From WJMT01 sp964445575 (lineage in GTDB: Bacteria; Acidobacteriota; Aminicenantia; Aminicenantales; Aminicenantaceae): 64,000 nucleotides of DNA. Numbering within the stretch: the first letter of the stretch is position 1; the number at the start of each line of letters is the position of its first letter. The translations under genes and the position numbers were made by a program. The notes under the pieces are model-generated. The model worked only from the letters and a program-made list of their open reading frames with translations. It did no database searches and had not been told where the DNA came from. The DNA lies in assembly GCA_964445575.1 (NCBI GenBank), contig CAYULB010000001.1, positions 142,316 to 206,315 of the forward strand. Reading direction: 5' to 3'. Of this stretch, positions 24,288 to 33,217 are shown in pieces.

Positions 24288-26039
24288 TTATTTACCAGCT
24301 GGTTTCAAATTTTCATTCTTGATGAGAGCTTTTTTCCATTCTTCAGAGAAAGAGATGCGCTGGCTCCTTCTCTGTTCTGAGTCATAGATGCGGAAATGAT
24401 TGTATTTGACCAGCAACCTATCGCCCAGATCCCACCATGCCTTTATGACTCTCGTGGCATGGGAAATCGAATAATCTGTGAGAAATTGTTTAGCGAGCAG
24501 AGGGTTTTTTTTATAGAGACTTAAGGCGGTTTCTTCAACAGCTGGGATTTTTTCTATGGCTCCGTCTTCCCAAAAATCTTGTTCTTTTTTTACATCCTCT
24601 ATGGCATAGGAATACACCACTTGAGTGTGAAAATCTACATAATCAAAGGCCCATCGGGCGGAGTGACGGCTGAATTCCCAATGGTCGCCGATGCTGAAGG
24701 AATCAGGCAAAGTTTTTATTCCTGCGTAAAGGGGCATATAGCATGAAGTGTCCTGTGCCCCAAAGGCAAGCCACACCACTCCCCCTATAGCATCTGGAAG
24801 CCAGCTTCTGCATACGGTGATGGTGGTGTATTCGACATTGTTCACACATATGCAGCGGGGGCTGGAGTAGCGTTCGTCCCTGAATGTAAAACTTTGGAAG
24901 TAATTGGGATTGTTGAAAGGTCCTCCTTTCATCCCTTGGGATGGGTCAAATGAGGTTCCCTCATATTTATCCCTTGTAAGACTCATGACATCTTTAAGAG
25001 AAATTTTTTTATCGGGCTTTACTGAAAAGGGAAGTTCCATATTGGGAGTGTCAGGGCTGAATTTTTTGGAAGGAGCAACCAGGTCAAAAAACCTCCACAA
25101 TCGACCTCTCCGGCCTCCGCTTGAGACAGCACTTCCTTGGGTAGGGGAATAGGCTTTTTTCCAATAAAAAGGCTGTCCGCTTTCAGGGTCGTAAAATCCC
25201 TTTTTTACAGCAAATGAGATGACGTTTTCAGAGGCAAGAAACATATCTTTGTCATCAAGGTCAATCTCGCCGATCCGGGATTCATTGGGACAGACACTGA
25301 CATGGTCGTCCGGGACTCTCTGTGCGCACCATACAGCCCCTGGTTCTCCGCTTTCAGGTGTCCATAAAGGACCCACGGGCATTATTTCAAAAATCCAAGC
25401 CTCCTCAGGGTCAGCTACTGCAAGCATTTCCCCGCTGTCATGAAAGCCGTATCCGTATTTTTCAGCAAGACTACCCATGAGTTTTATGGCTTCCCGGGCT
25501 GTCCTGCATCTTTCCATGGCAATAAGGGTCAGCATGGTTATATCGAATTTTGCGGCTGGGGTGGGATTTCTCATCTCTCTCCTGCATCCAATGGTAGATT
25601 CTCCCATAGCTAACTGATGTTCATTCATATAACCAAAGACTCCGTGCAAATAGGCGTAGGTATGTGTAGCCTGAGAGATTTCTAGTCCGGTATACCCCTC
25701 TTTAAAAGCCATATTCCATTTCCCCCCCTGTTCCGGAGGCCATGTCTTTATTTGATTTATGTGGTAGATTTTTCTTGTCTCTTCTGGCCCATAGTCTGCA
25801 GCAGGCACATAATGCCACGTCCAATCACAGATCCCACAATCAGCTGTATGAGTGGTCATAACAGAGCCGTCTGTTGAAGCATTTTTCCCAACCAGTATAG
25901 ATGTGCATCCTGAAGAGAAAAGATTTTCTGCATCTTCTTTTGGTTCTTTGAATGAGGGTGTTAAAAGGATAAGAAAACCCACTGTCATGATGGCAAAGAA
26001 AGATATTCCCTTAAAAACAGTTTTATTTTTCGACCTCAC
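24288..26039 (-). CDS. C69-family (PepD/U34-like) dipeptidase, exported
   Basis: 583 residues, an Ntn-hydrolase. A signal-like hydrophobic N-terminus is followed by a short pro-segment and the catalytic cysteine C45 (SSGCTSILVGKNAS), which would become N-terminal after processing. Typical segments include SVMTTHTADCG, GVFGYMNEHQLAMGESTIG, PEEAWIFEIM and CRSWLPDAIGGVVWLAFG. Family members cleave dipeptides with broad specificity. The gene overlaps the amino-acid racemase gene by 4 bp, suggesting coupled use of peptides and amino acids of either configuration. The 3' side carries the cluster of repeats C and D. Confidence 0.9.
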   Translation of the reverse strand: MRSKNKTVFKGISFFAIMTVGFLILLTPSFKEPKEDAENLFSSGCTSILVGKNASTDGSVMTTHTADCGICDWTWHYVPAADYGPEETRKIYHINQIKTWPPEQGGKWNMAFKEGYTGLEISQATHTYAYLHGVFGYMNEHQLAMGESTIGCRREMRNPTPAAKFDITMLTLIAMERCRTAREAIKLMGSLAEKYGYGFHDSGEMLAVADPEEAWIFEIMPVGPLWTPESGEPGAVWCAQRVPDDHVSVCPNESRIGEIDLDDKDMFLASENVISFAVKKGFYDPESGQPFYWKKAYSPTQGSAVSSGGRRGRLWRFFDLVAPSKKFSPDTPNMELPFSVKPDKKISLKDVMSLTRDKYEGTSFDPSQGMKGGPFNNPNYFQSFTFRDERYSSPRCICVNNVEYTTITVCRSWLPDAIGGVVWLAFGAQDTSCYMPLYAGIKTLPDSFSIGDHWEFSRHSARWAFDYVDFHTQVVYSYAIEDVKKEQDFWEDGAIEKIPAVEETALSLYKKNPLLAKQFLTDYSISHATRVIKAWWDLGDRLLVKYNHFRIYDSEQRRSQRISFSEEWKKALIKNENLKPAGK

Positions 26040-26785
26040 TTTTTACCTCCCTTAGGGGTTTTGTTTTTGGTTTGGTATCCTGCTTCTTTTAAGGCCTTTC
26101 TTACTGTAATGCGCATGGGTTCAATGGTAAGGACCGGAACGTCTTCTGGTTTGAGGGCCAGGGGTATCTCAGTACATCCGGCGATCACAGCTTCAGCTCC
26201 CTTTTTGACAAGAGAGGCTGCAGTGTGAAGAATAATTTTTCGACTGAGGCCGGTTTTATACCCAGCTTTTATTCCTTTTTTACCGAAAATAGCATTCATA
26301 ACCCTTTTCTGATCATTTTTACTGGGGGTGATCAGCTCAATTCCTCTTTGAGCAAAGGCTTTATGAAATATTTCTGACTCAATGGTACCTGTACTGGATA
26401 AAAGACCTGCTTTTTTAATATCTGGATTTTTGGTTTTGGCCCAATTGACCGATTCGTCAATAAGACTTAAGAAATTAAATTTCAATTCCTTTTTAACAGC
26501 AGGGATGAAATAATGAGCTGTGACGCAGGGTATGACAATGATTTCTGCCCCTGCTTTTTTAAGAGTTGATATTCCCTTTTTAAGATAAGGTACAGGATTT
26601 TTGCCTGATCCGAATATGGCGTCAGTCCTAGGGGGTATCTCAGGATTGCTGTAAATGATAATTCTGGCGTGATCTTGGTCCTTTTCAGCCTTGGTTTCAT
26701 TGATAAAAAGATGAAACATGAAAACCGTTGCTTCGGGGCCCATGCCACCCAGTATTCCAATGATTTTCTTTTTTTTTCTATCCAT
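26036..26785 (-). CDS. Aspartate/glutamate racemase family protein
   Basis: 249 residues. The N-terminal IIGILGGMGPEATVFMF, the first catalytic-cysteine loop IPCVTAHYF (C87) and the second, IAGCTEIPLAL (C204), identify the PLP-independent Asp/Glu racemase family. In most relatives the first loop reads CNTAH; here asparagine is replaced by valine, which may alter specificity. It is cytoplasmic (no signal peptide), whereas the coupled dipeptidase is exported. The two genes overlap by 4 bp and form an operon. Confidence 0.88.
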   Translation of the reverse strand: MDRKKKKIIGILGGMGPEATVFMFHLFINETKAEKDQDHARIIIYSNPEIPPRTDAIFGSGKNPVPYLKKGISTLKKAGAEIIVIPCVTAHYFIPAVKKELKFNFLSLIDESVNWAKTKNPDIKKAGLLSSTGTIESEIFHKAFAQRGIELITPSKNDQKRVMNAIFGKKGIKAGYKTGLSRKIILHTAASLVKKGAEAVIAGCTEIPLALKPEDVPVLTIEPMRITVRKALKEAGYQTKNKTPKGGKK

Positions 26786-26867
26786 CTCTGTTTGGTCCTT
26801 TATGTCATGGATGGTTTGGTTTTAAGAGCGATTTTAAGTTCATAATTATTTTTTCATCCGGATTTAG

Positions 26868-27118
26868 CCTGGATTATTCACGAGTCGAGGCCGCTGCAGA
26901 TGCGAGGCGCAGGGTATGAAGCAGTGGTCCTTCACTGCGAATGCTCTGCAACGAAGCAGATTCAGTGAGATCGGTTCGCCTGTAAGGTAATAAAATGGCG
27001 ATAAAAATAAAAGACAAACAAGAAAAATGTTCAAGACATTGTTCTTGAAAAAATCTTGTACATAACTGAAAATAAGTTGATAATGAGAATATTGCCATTT
27101 TTTTATGAATAAGTCAGG
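26868..27118 (-). mobile_element. MITE-like repeat, copy E (251 bp)
   Basis: Full-length copy in the orientation opposite to A, C and H, reading CCTGGATTATTCACGAGTCG at its left and ending AATAAGTCAGG. Flanks are TTAG and TTAA, a one-mismatch version of a 4-bp target duplication. It separates the racemase operon from the strong promoter at 27186. Confidence 0.78.
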
Positions 27119-27185
27119 TTAAAAGAATATCACAATCAAATGGCTCCGTCATTGAAAATTTTTTCAAAGTAATTCTGCATAAAAA

Positions 27186-27213
27186 TTGACACAACCCTGA
27201 TTTTTGATATAAT
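27186..27213 (+). promoter_or_regulatory. Consensus sigma-70 promoter
   Basis: Perfect TTGACA (27186-27191) and perfect TATAAT (27208-27213) separated by 16 nt, about 65 nt before the start codon at 27277, which itself has AAGGAGG. This is the best-matching housekeeping promoter in the window, implying strong constitutive expression of the small exported protein. Confidence 0.75.
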
Positions 27214-27276
27214 TATCAGGCAAAAAGGAAAAGTACAAAACAAGGTACATTATTATGGATATAATAAGGAGGGAAA

Positions 27277-27846
27277 ATGAAAAAGAGTACCGTTATTTTT
27301 CTGGTAGCATCCTTTGTTCAATTTATCACTGTTTCTGCATTTGCCACTAATTCACATTCATTGGATAAGGACAGCTCAATGGTTGAGGAGTTTTCTTTGA
27401 AAACCGACTACACCAGCCGAATCAACATGAAAGAAGCTCTTTTTTCTGTAAACAAACCAGAAGCTGGAGCAATGATACTGATTCAAGAGAATGCCGAAGC
27501 CATGTCCTTGGAAGAAGAAATTAAATCCTTAAAGAAAAAAAGAACCGGGTATTTGGTAGGGGCAGTGGGTCTTTTGGGGCTTGCGGGATTCAGTATCTAT
27601 CAATTCACTCAGGTTGAACCTACCAAGGGAGCCCATGCTGGTGCTGGTGAGGCCGAGGGAGAAACAAGCAGTACAACAGGAATGGGGAAAATGGTTTGGG
27701 TAACTCTCGGTGCGATTTCTGGAGCTATAGGAGCGGTTTTGATAAGCAGTTATTCAAAGACCAATAAAGAGATTAAAGCTAAAGAAAAAGAACTTGAAAA
27801 TTTATCCCAAGCCCAGGAGAGACTGGCTCGAGCTCTGAGCAAATAG
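27277..27846 (+). CDS. Exported/membrane hypothetical protein with coiled coils
   Basis: 189 residues, family not recognised. Signal peptide (STVIFLVASFVQFITVSAFA), a polar stretch, a short coiled coil (SLEEEIKSLKKKRTG), a TM helix (YLVGAVGLLGLAGFSIYQF), a Gly/Ala/Glu-rich linker, a second TM helix (VWVTLGAISGAIGAVLISSY) and a C-terminal coiled coil (KTNKEIKAKEKELENLSQAQ). The pattern suggests a membrane-anchored structural or scaffold protein. Strong promoter and ribosome binding site imply high expression. Single-gene unit, convergent with the peptidase gene. Confidence 0.6.
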   Translation: MKKSTVIFLVASFVQFITVSAFATNSHSLDKDSSMVEEFSLKTDYTSRINMKEALFSVNKPEAGAMILIQENAEAMSLEEEIKSLKKKRTGYLVGAVGLLGLAGFSIYQFTQVEPTKGAHAGAGEAEGETSSTTGMGKMVWVTLGAISGAIGAVLISSYSKTNKEIKAKEKELENLSQAQERLARALSK

Positions 27847-27935
27847 ACAAGCAAAAAAGAATTACATCAGCTAGGTGTGAATTTCTTTAAGTCCATAGAT
27901 TGTTGACCTAAAAATAAGTCAAACTCATTGAACTG

Positions 27936-30083
27936 CTACTGAGAAATGCCAAGAAGGTCCAGCATGAACGCATATTCCAAGGCAGTCCTCTTGTAGCGTT
28001 CAAAACGACCGGAAGCTCCTCCATGCCCTGATTCCATGTCTGCGTCCAGAATAAGAAGATTATCATCAGTCTTGAGGCCTCTTAATCTAGCCACCCATTT
28101 GGCAGGCTCAAAATATTGGACTTGGGAGTCATGAAGGCCGGTTGTTACCAGGATAGCTGGATAATCTTGGACTTTGACATTATCATAAGGGGAATAGGAG
28201 AGCATATATTCATAATATTTCTTATCTTTAGGATTTCCCCATTCATCAAATTCGCTGGTGGTAAGAGGAATGCTTTCATCCAGCATAGTGGTCACCACAT
28301 CCACCCAAGGTACCGCAGCTATCACTCCTTTCCAAAGGTCAGGCCTCATGTTGAGAACCGCACCCATTAGCAGACCGCCAGCGCTTCCACCCATAGTAAA
28401 AAGCATGTCCGGATTGGTGTGTCCTTCATTGATAAGAAATTCTGCACAGTTAATAAAGTCAGTAAATGTGTTTTTCTTATTGAGCAGTTTTCCTTCTTCA
28501 TACCAGTCCCTTCCCATCTCAGAACCGCCTCTTATATGAGCTATGGCATAGATGAATCCTCTGTCTAAAAGACTCAGCCTTTCGGAACTAAAACGGGGAT
28601 CCATGCTGGCTCCGTAGGAGCCGTATCCATAAAGAAGAAGCGGATTGTTTTTGTCTTTGGTCAATCCTTTCCTATAAACCATAGATATGGGAATACGGGT
28701 GCCGTCTCGGGCTGTAGCCCAAAGGCGTTCACTGTGATAGTCATCCGGATCAAATTCACCCAGTACCTCCTGGCGTTTGAGCAGTGTTTTCTCACCGGTC
28801 TTCATGTGGTAATCATAGACAGAATTAGGGGTGGTGAGAGATGAATAAGAATAGCGAAGAGTCTCAGTGTCAAATTCATAGTTATTGGTGGGATAGGCTA
28901 CATAAGCTTCTTCATCAAACGGGATATAGTAATCCTTATCCTCTGATTGACTCATGACCCTTATCTGCCGGAGCCCGTCTTTTCTTTCACTCAGAACCAA
29001 AAAGTCTTCAAACACCTCAATGCTGTTGAGAAGCACATCCTTACGGTGAGGGACCCCTTCCTTCCAGTTGGATTTCTCTGTTTTGTTGAGATCAGTTTCC
29101 ATAAGACGAAAATTTTTGGCATCCCAATTGGTTACTATATAAAATTTATCCTTATAATGGGAAATGGAATACTCGTGGTCTTTTTCTCTTTCCTGGAAAA
29201 GTTTAAAGTCTCCAAAAGGATTGTCCGCGTCCAGATAACGCATTTCAGTTGACAGAGTATGATAAGATGCGATGATGAGAAATCGGTCAGACTTTGTTTT
29301 GTAAACAGTGGTGGAAAAAGTATTGTCCTTTTCATGATAAATTTCTGTATCTCGAGAAGGATCTGTGCCCATAACATGCCGGAATATTTTAAAGGCCCTG
29401 AGGGTGTCGTCTTTAGTGGTGTAAAAGAAGGTTTTGTTATCATTGGCCCAAACAGCGCTTCCTGTGGTGTTGGGAATCTCATCATCCAAAATTTCTCCAG
29501 TGGAAAGGTTCTTGATGTGCAGAGTGTATTTTCTTCGGCTGACTGTATCCACACCATAGGAGAGATAATTGTTATTGGGACTGACATTTAATCCGGTCAC
29601 GTTAAAGAATGAATGACCTTTGGCCATTTCCTGGACATTCAGCATAATTTCTTCTTCAGCATCCAGACTGCCTTTTTTCCTGGCATAAATGGGATAATCG
29701 TCTCCTTCTTCGTAACGGGTGTAATAAAAATACCCGTTGTCAAAGTAAGGAACAGACATATCTGTCTTTTTTATTCTCCCCACGATCTCATTATAAAGTT
29801 TGTCTTGAAGCTCTTCTGTGTGCTTCATTACAGCCTCTTTGTATGCGTTTTCGGCTTTAAGGTATTCTATGACTTTTGGATTATCCCTTTGGTTTAGCCA
29901 GTAGTAATTATCAATTCGAGTGTCTCCATGAATGGTTAATTCTTTGGGTATTTTTTCTGCTTTTGGAGGCATTATGGACTCCTCTTTTTTATTTTTAGCA
30001 CAGCCAAAAATCATCAGCAACCCGACTACGGTGAATAAAAATATAATTCCTGTTTTTTTTACATGACTGAGAGAATGAATCAT
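27936..30083 (-). CDS. Oligopeptidase B-like S9 serine peptidase with lipoprotein signal
   Basis: 715 residues. An N-terminal lipoprotein signal ends in LLMIFGCAKN; an N-terminal beta-propeller region follows (RIDNYYWLNQRDNP at its start, as in PtrB). The alpha/beta hydrolase domain has YGYGSYGASMDP, HIRGGSEMG, the nucleophile S567 in GGSAGGLLMG, an aspartate in GLHDSQVQY and a histidine in SGHGGASGR. Oligopeptidase B cleaves peptides after basic residues and is usually cytosolic; a lipid anchor would place this one at the cell envelope. AAGGAGG precedes the ATG. Confidence 0.9.
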   Translation of the reverse strand: MIHSLSHVKKTGIIFLFTVVGLLMIFGCAKNKKEESIMPPKAEKIPKELTIHGDTRIDNYYWLNQRDNPKVIEYLKAENAYKEAVMKHTEELQDKLYNEIVGRIKKTDMSVPYFDNGYFYYTRYEEGDDYPIYARKKGSLDAEEEIMLNVQEMAKGHSFFNVTGLNVSPNNNYLSYGVDTVSRRKYTLHIKNLSTGEILDDEIPNTTGSAVWANDNKTFFYTTKDDTLRAFKIFRHVMGTDPSRDTEIYHEKDNTFSTTVYKTKSDRFLIIASYHTLSTEMRYLDADNPFGDFKLFQEREKDHEYSISHYKDKFYIVTNWDAKNFRLMETDLNKTEKSNWKEGVPHRKDVLLNSIEVFEDFLVLSERKDGLRQIRVMSQSEDKDYYIPFDEEAYVAYPTNNYEFDTETLRYSYSSLTTPNSVYDYHMKTGEKTLLKRQEVLGEFDPDDYHSERLWATARDGTRIPISMVYRKGLTKDKNNPLLLYGYGSYGASMDPRFSSERLSLLDRGFIYAIAHIRGGSEMGRDWYEEGKLLNKKNTFTDFINCAEFLINEGHTNPDMLFTMGGSAGGLLMGAVLNMRPDLWKGVIAAVPWVDVVTTMLDESIPLTTSEFDEWGNPKDKKYYEYMLSYSPYDNVKVQDYPAILVTTGLHDSQVQYFEPAKWVARLRGLKTDDNLLILDADMESGHGGASGRFERYKRTALEYAFMLDLLGISQ

Positions 30084-30102
30084 TTCCTTCCTCCTTTATT
30101 TA

Positions 30103-30241
30103 CCTGAACCATTCATAAAAAAATGGCAATGTTACTATTATTAATTTATTTTCAGCCGGAGGCAAGGTTTTTTTCAAGGTCGCATCGGTGACTGCTGAAT
30201 TTCATTAAGCTCATAATATTTCGAATTGTGAATGATTTAGA
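30103..30241 (+). mobile_element. Short variant repeat, copy F
   Basis: Starts CCTGAACCATTCATAAAA with the usual AAAATGGCAAT, follows the family for about 75 bases, then switches to a different right end (TTCATTAAGCTCATAATA, then GTGAATGATTTAG). That right end resembles the one of copy I rather than copies A, B, E and H. No clear target duplication. Confidence 0.55.
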
Positions 30242-30291
30242 ATAATTGAATTTATAATTTTTTTTTAATAAAATACTAAAAACAGACAACA

Positions 30292-31440
30292 ATGGACTCA
30301 TCCAAAGAAGAAAAAAACCAGCAGAAAAAAATACTGGTAGTTGAAGATGAGGTGATAGTGGGGAGTGACATTAAGCAGGTTTTAGAATACCGCGGGTACC
30401 AGGTGCCAGAGATCATTTCATCGGGGGAAGAGGCTCTTGAAAAGATAAAAGAAATAAAACCAGACTTGGTGCTTTTGGATATCAAGCTGGCAGGAAAAAT
30501 GGATGGAATTGAAACCGCCCAGAGGATAAGAAGCCAGAATGATATTCCCATTGTTTATCTGACTGCTTTAGGGGACGACAAAACATTCCAGAGAGCCAAA
30601 CAAACAGATCCTTTCGGCTATATTTACAAACCAGCTGAAGAAAAAGATCTGATAGCCACTGTGGAGACGGCCCTGTATAAACACAGTATTCAGAAAAAGC
30701 TCCTTGAAAGTGAGAAAAAATTCAGAAATTTGTTTGAAATGTCAAAGGAAGCCATTTATATATCCTCAATCGATCCAAAGATTGAGGATACTAACCCAGC
30801 TTTTTTAGAAATGTTCGGGTATTCATCAGATGAGATAAAAAAGATTGATGAAAGAGAGCTTTACCATGACCCTAAAGACAGATTGAGAATCAAGAATTCA
30901 ATCGAATCCCGAGGATTTATAAAAGATTTCCCTTTAAAAATGAAAACCAAACAGGGTTCTTTTTTGGACTGTCTGGTCACAGCCACCTGCCGAAAGGATA
31001 CTTCAGATAATCTTTCTGGATACCAAGGCATCATTCGTGATGTAACAGAAGAGAAAAGGATGCAAAAGAAGTTAAAGGAGTCAGAAAAAAAATACAGAGA
31101 TCTCTTTGAGTATTCCAATGATGCGGTCTTTCTCATGAGTCCGGAGGGAGAACAAGTTGATTTTAACAGGAAAGCTGCTGAGCTGGTGGGCTACAGTGAG
31201 GAAGAGCTTAAGGGAATACCGTTTACAGAACTGATAGCAGAATCAGAACGAAAAGATGCCCAGAGCAAATTAGAGGAAATCAAAAGGAAAAAGACCATTC
31301 CGGTCTACAGACGCACTGTCAAAAAAAAGGACGGGACAAAACTTCAGGTTGAAATCAATTTATCTTTGATCTCTGATTCAGAAGGGAATCCTTTTCTTAT
31401 CCAAAGTATTGTCCGGGATATTTCCGAGCAAAGGTCATAG
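30292..31440 (+). CDS. Receiver-PAS-PAS signalling protein without an output domain
   Basis: 382 residues. Receiver (VVEDEV; phospho-acceptor in LVLLDIKLAGKMDG; lysine in YIYKPAEE), then two PAS domains beginning ESEKKFRNLFEMSKEAIY (about 142) and ESEKKYRDLFEYSNDAVF (about 264), each followed by its PAC-type end (GIIRDVTEEKR, SIVRDISEQRS). The protein ends right after the second PAC motif, where a kinase or cyclase domain would normally begin. It may be a truncated sensor or a protein-interaction module. An orphan HATPase fragment of the matching kinase type lies at 40831, but nothing links them directly. Confidence 0.8.
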   Translation: MDSSKEEKNQQKKILVVEDEVIVGSDIKQVLEYRGYQVPEIISSGEEALEKIKEIKPDLVLLDIKLAGKMDGIETAQRIRSQNDIPIVYLTALGDDKTFQRAKQTDPFGYIYKPAEEKDLIATVETALYKHSIQKKLLESEKKFRNLFEMSKEAIYISSIDPKIEDTNPAFLEMFGYSSDEIKKIDERELYHDPKDRLRIKNSIESRGFIKDFPLKMKTKQGSFLDCLVTATCRKDTSDNLSGYQGIIRDVTEEKRMQKKLKESEKKYRDLFEYSNDAVFLMSPEGEQVDFNRKAAELVGYSEEELKGIPFTELIAESERKDAQSKLEEIKRKKTIPVYRRTVKKKDGTKLQVEINLSLISDSEGNPFLIQSIVRDISEQRS

Positions 31441-31539
31441 CTGTGCCTTCCTCCATTAATTTCACTAAAGAGAAACTTCAAGAATTTAAGGAAAGTGTCC
31501 TTGCTTTTGGAGAAATTTTAGGGAAACAGCTTCCTGTTT

Positions 31540-33174
31540 TTATTTTTTATCCTCAATGGGCTTGTGGTATTTTTTCTTCCCCCAAGGGGACCACAAGCCA
31601 TAACTTTGTTCATTGATCCGGCATTTTCCTTCAGAAGTCCATTTTAATCCGTAGTTATACCCGAACCATAAGTAATCGTCTCCACCTCCGTTTTCAGTGG
31701 TTATGATATAGCGAGCAGAAACATTTCCGATTCCCAGCACTTTGTCTCCAGGGAGAGCTGCGTCTCCTTTGTTAGCGTCAAAAGGAATCCACCCATAATT
31801 AGGGAGATAAACTTCTGTCCAGCGGTGGAACACATCATCAAAGCTGGCATCATCACCTCTGCGGCTCACCGCGCCCACATATCTTATAGGGACTCCTAAA
31901 GCCCGGCATAAAGCGATCATGCAGAAGGAATATTCAGAACAGGAGGCTGTGCCTCGTTTGAGTACAGTCGGAGCTGGATTCCATCCTCCCAAAGGTTTGA
32001 GATTATAGGATAATTTTTCCCCAAGGTAGTTGTAAATACGGAGAGCTATCCAATAAGGATTTGTCTCTTCACCTGCGATTTTTTGAGCCAAATCCTTTAT
32101 AAACGGGTCATTGATTCGGTATTTATCTCCGTCCTGAGTGTACTTATTTTTTATGTCTTCAGGGATGTCTTGGAGTTCTCCCACATTATCAGGATAGATA
32201 AAATATTCTGTGGAATAGATTTTTGCTTGGATTTTCCATCCAGGCTTGACTGAAGTATTTTTCTCAAGGTTTTCATAATGAAAATGGGCAATCTCTTGTC
32301 CCCATTTGTCAGTAATGATTTGGTCTGGTTGGGGGTCGAATTGCAGGGAACCTATCAGTTCTTGATTATCTCTGTTCTTGGGTATGGGAAGGTAGATGTC
32401 AAGATTTTTCACTTTTCCAGGACCGTAGTTTCGAAACTCTTTTATAAAATGAAGATTCATGTTTCGCTGGTTCCAATTGGAAACAAAATCTTCATCGAAT
32501 ACTTTGATTTGATATATTTCATTATTTTCATAATCCACATTCCAGAGGCCATCATCCCCCCAAGCAAGTCCATAGGGAAAAGGCCCATAGCTTCGAAGCG
32601 ATGAAAGACAGAGGCCGTCAGAGGGATTGATTAAATAGATTCTGTCTTCGATTCTATCAGTGACCCATAGATATTTCCCATCAAAGGTCAGTCCAGCCGG
32701 CTCGCCTTTGGGCGAAGGAAAGTTCTGCACAATCATGCCGTCAAAAGGGGATACTTTTAGAATTATGTCACGTCTGTAGTCTGTCATCCAGATGTATTCA
32801 CCGTCCCAAGCCAGGTCCCTGGGGTCAGAACTATTGGATTCCAAAACAGAAGCAGCAATTCCTGTTTGCGGATTTATTTTATACAGATATTTCTCACCCG
32901 AATCCACATGCCAGAGATATTCACCGTCCCAAGTAAGCCCCTCAGGCTTATATCCAGGAGAGGGGAAGCTTTTGATAATATTTCCGGTTTCCGGTTCTAT
33001 TTGAAAGATTTTATCTTCATAAGAATCTGCTACCCAGAGACTCTGACCGTCGTAGGTGAGTCCAGTGGGGCAGGGCCCGGGAGTCTTTATGACTTTTTTG
33101 ATGTCTCCTACTTTTGCCCAACTCAGAGATGAAATAAGCAGAAAGATGATGAACAGAATCAATCTTTTTTTCAT
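31540..33174 (-). CDS. Exported beta-propeller plus transglutaminase-like protein
   Basis: About 544 residues from the ATG at 33174 (AGGAGG 9 nt upstream; the in-frame start at 33240 would put a basic leader ahead of the signal peptide). Signal peptide, then at least five ~42-residue propeller repeats with the pattern GLTWDGEYLWHVDS / DLAWDGEYIWMTDY / GLTFDGKYLWVTDR. The C-terminal half is a transglutaminase-like domain: cysteine in GTASCSEYSFCMIALCRALG, histidine in FHRWTEVYL and aspartate in WIPFDANKGD. Such proteins act outside the inner membrane as peptidases or cross-linkers. Probably an operon with the beta-barrel gene 43 bp upstream. Confidence 0.85.
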   Translation of the reverse strand: MKKRLILFIIFLLISSLSWAKVGDIKKVIKTPGPCPTGLTYDGQSLWVADSYEDKIFQIEPETGNIIKSFPSPGYKPEGLTWDGEYLWHVDSGEKYLYKINPQTGIAASVLESNSSDPRDLAWDGEYIWMTDYRRDIILKVSPFDGMIVQNFPSPKGEPAGLTFDGKYLWVTDRIEDRIYLINPSDGLCLSSLRSYGPFPYGLAWGDDGLWNVDYENNEIYQIKVFDEDFVSNWNQRNMNLHFIKEFRNYGPGKVKNLDIYLPIPKNRDNQELIGSLQFDPQPDQIITDKWGQEIAHFHYENLEKNTSVKPGWKIQAKIYSTEYFIYPDNVGELQDIPEDIKNKYTQDGDKYRINDPFIKDLAQKIAGEETNPYWIALRIYNYLGEKLSYNLKPLGGWNPAPTVLKRGTASCSEYSFCMIALCRALGVPIRYVGAVSRRGDDASFDDVFHRWTEVYLPNYGWIPFDANKGDAALPGDKVLGIGNVSARYIITTENGGGDDYLWFGYNYGLKWTSEGKCRINEQSYGLWSPWGKKKYHKPIEDKK

Positions 33175-33217
33175 TTTGTTTGGCCTCCTTTTTTGTTTCT
33201 TTTTCCGCCTTTTATTT

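Noticed and set aside
31443..31616. A short GTG-started open frame after the receiver-PAS-PAS gene
   Set aside because: It runs into the antisense of the transglutaminase gene, has no ribosome binding site and matches nothing; kept only as a possible remnant.
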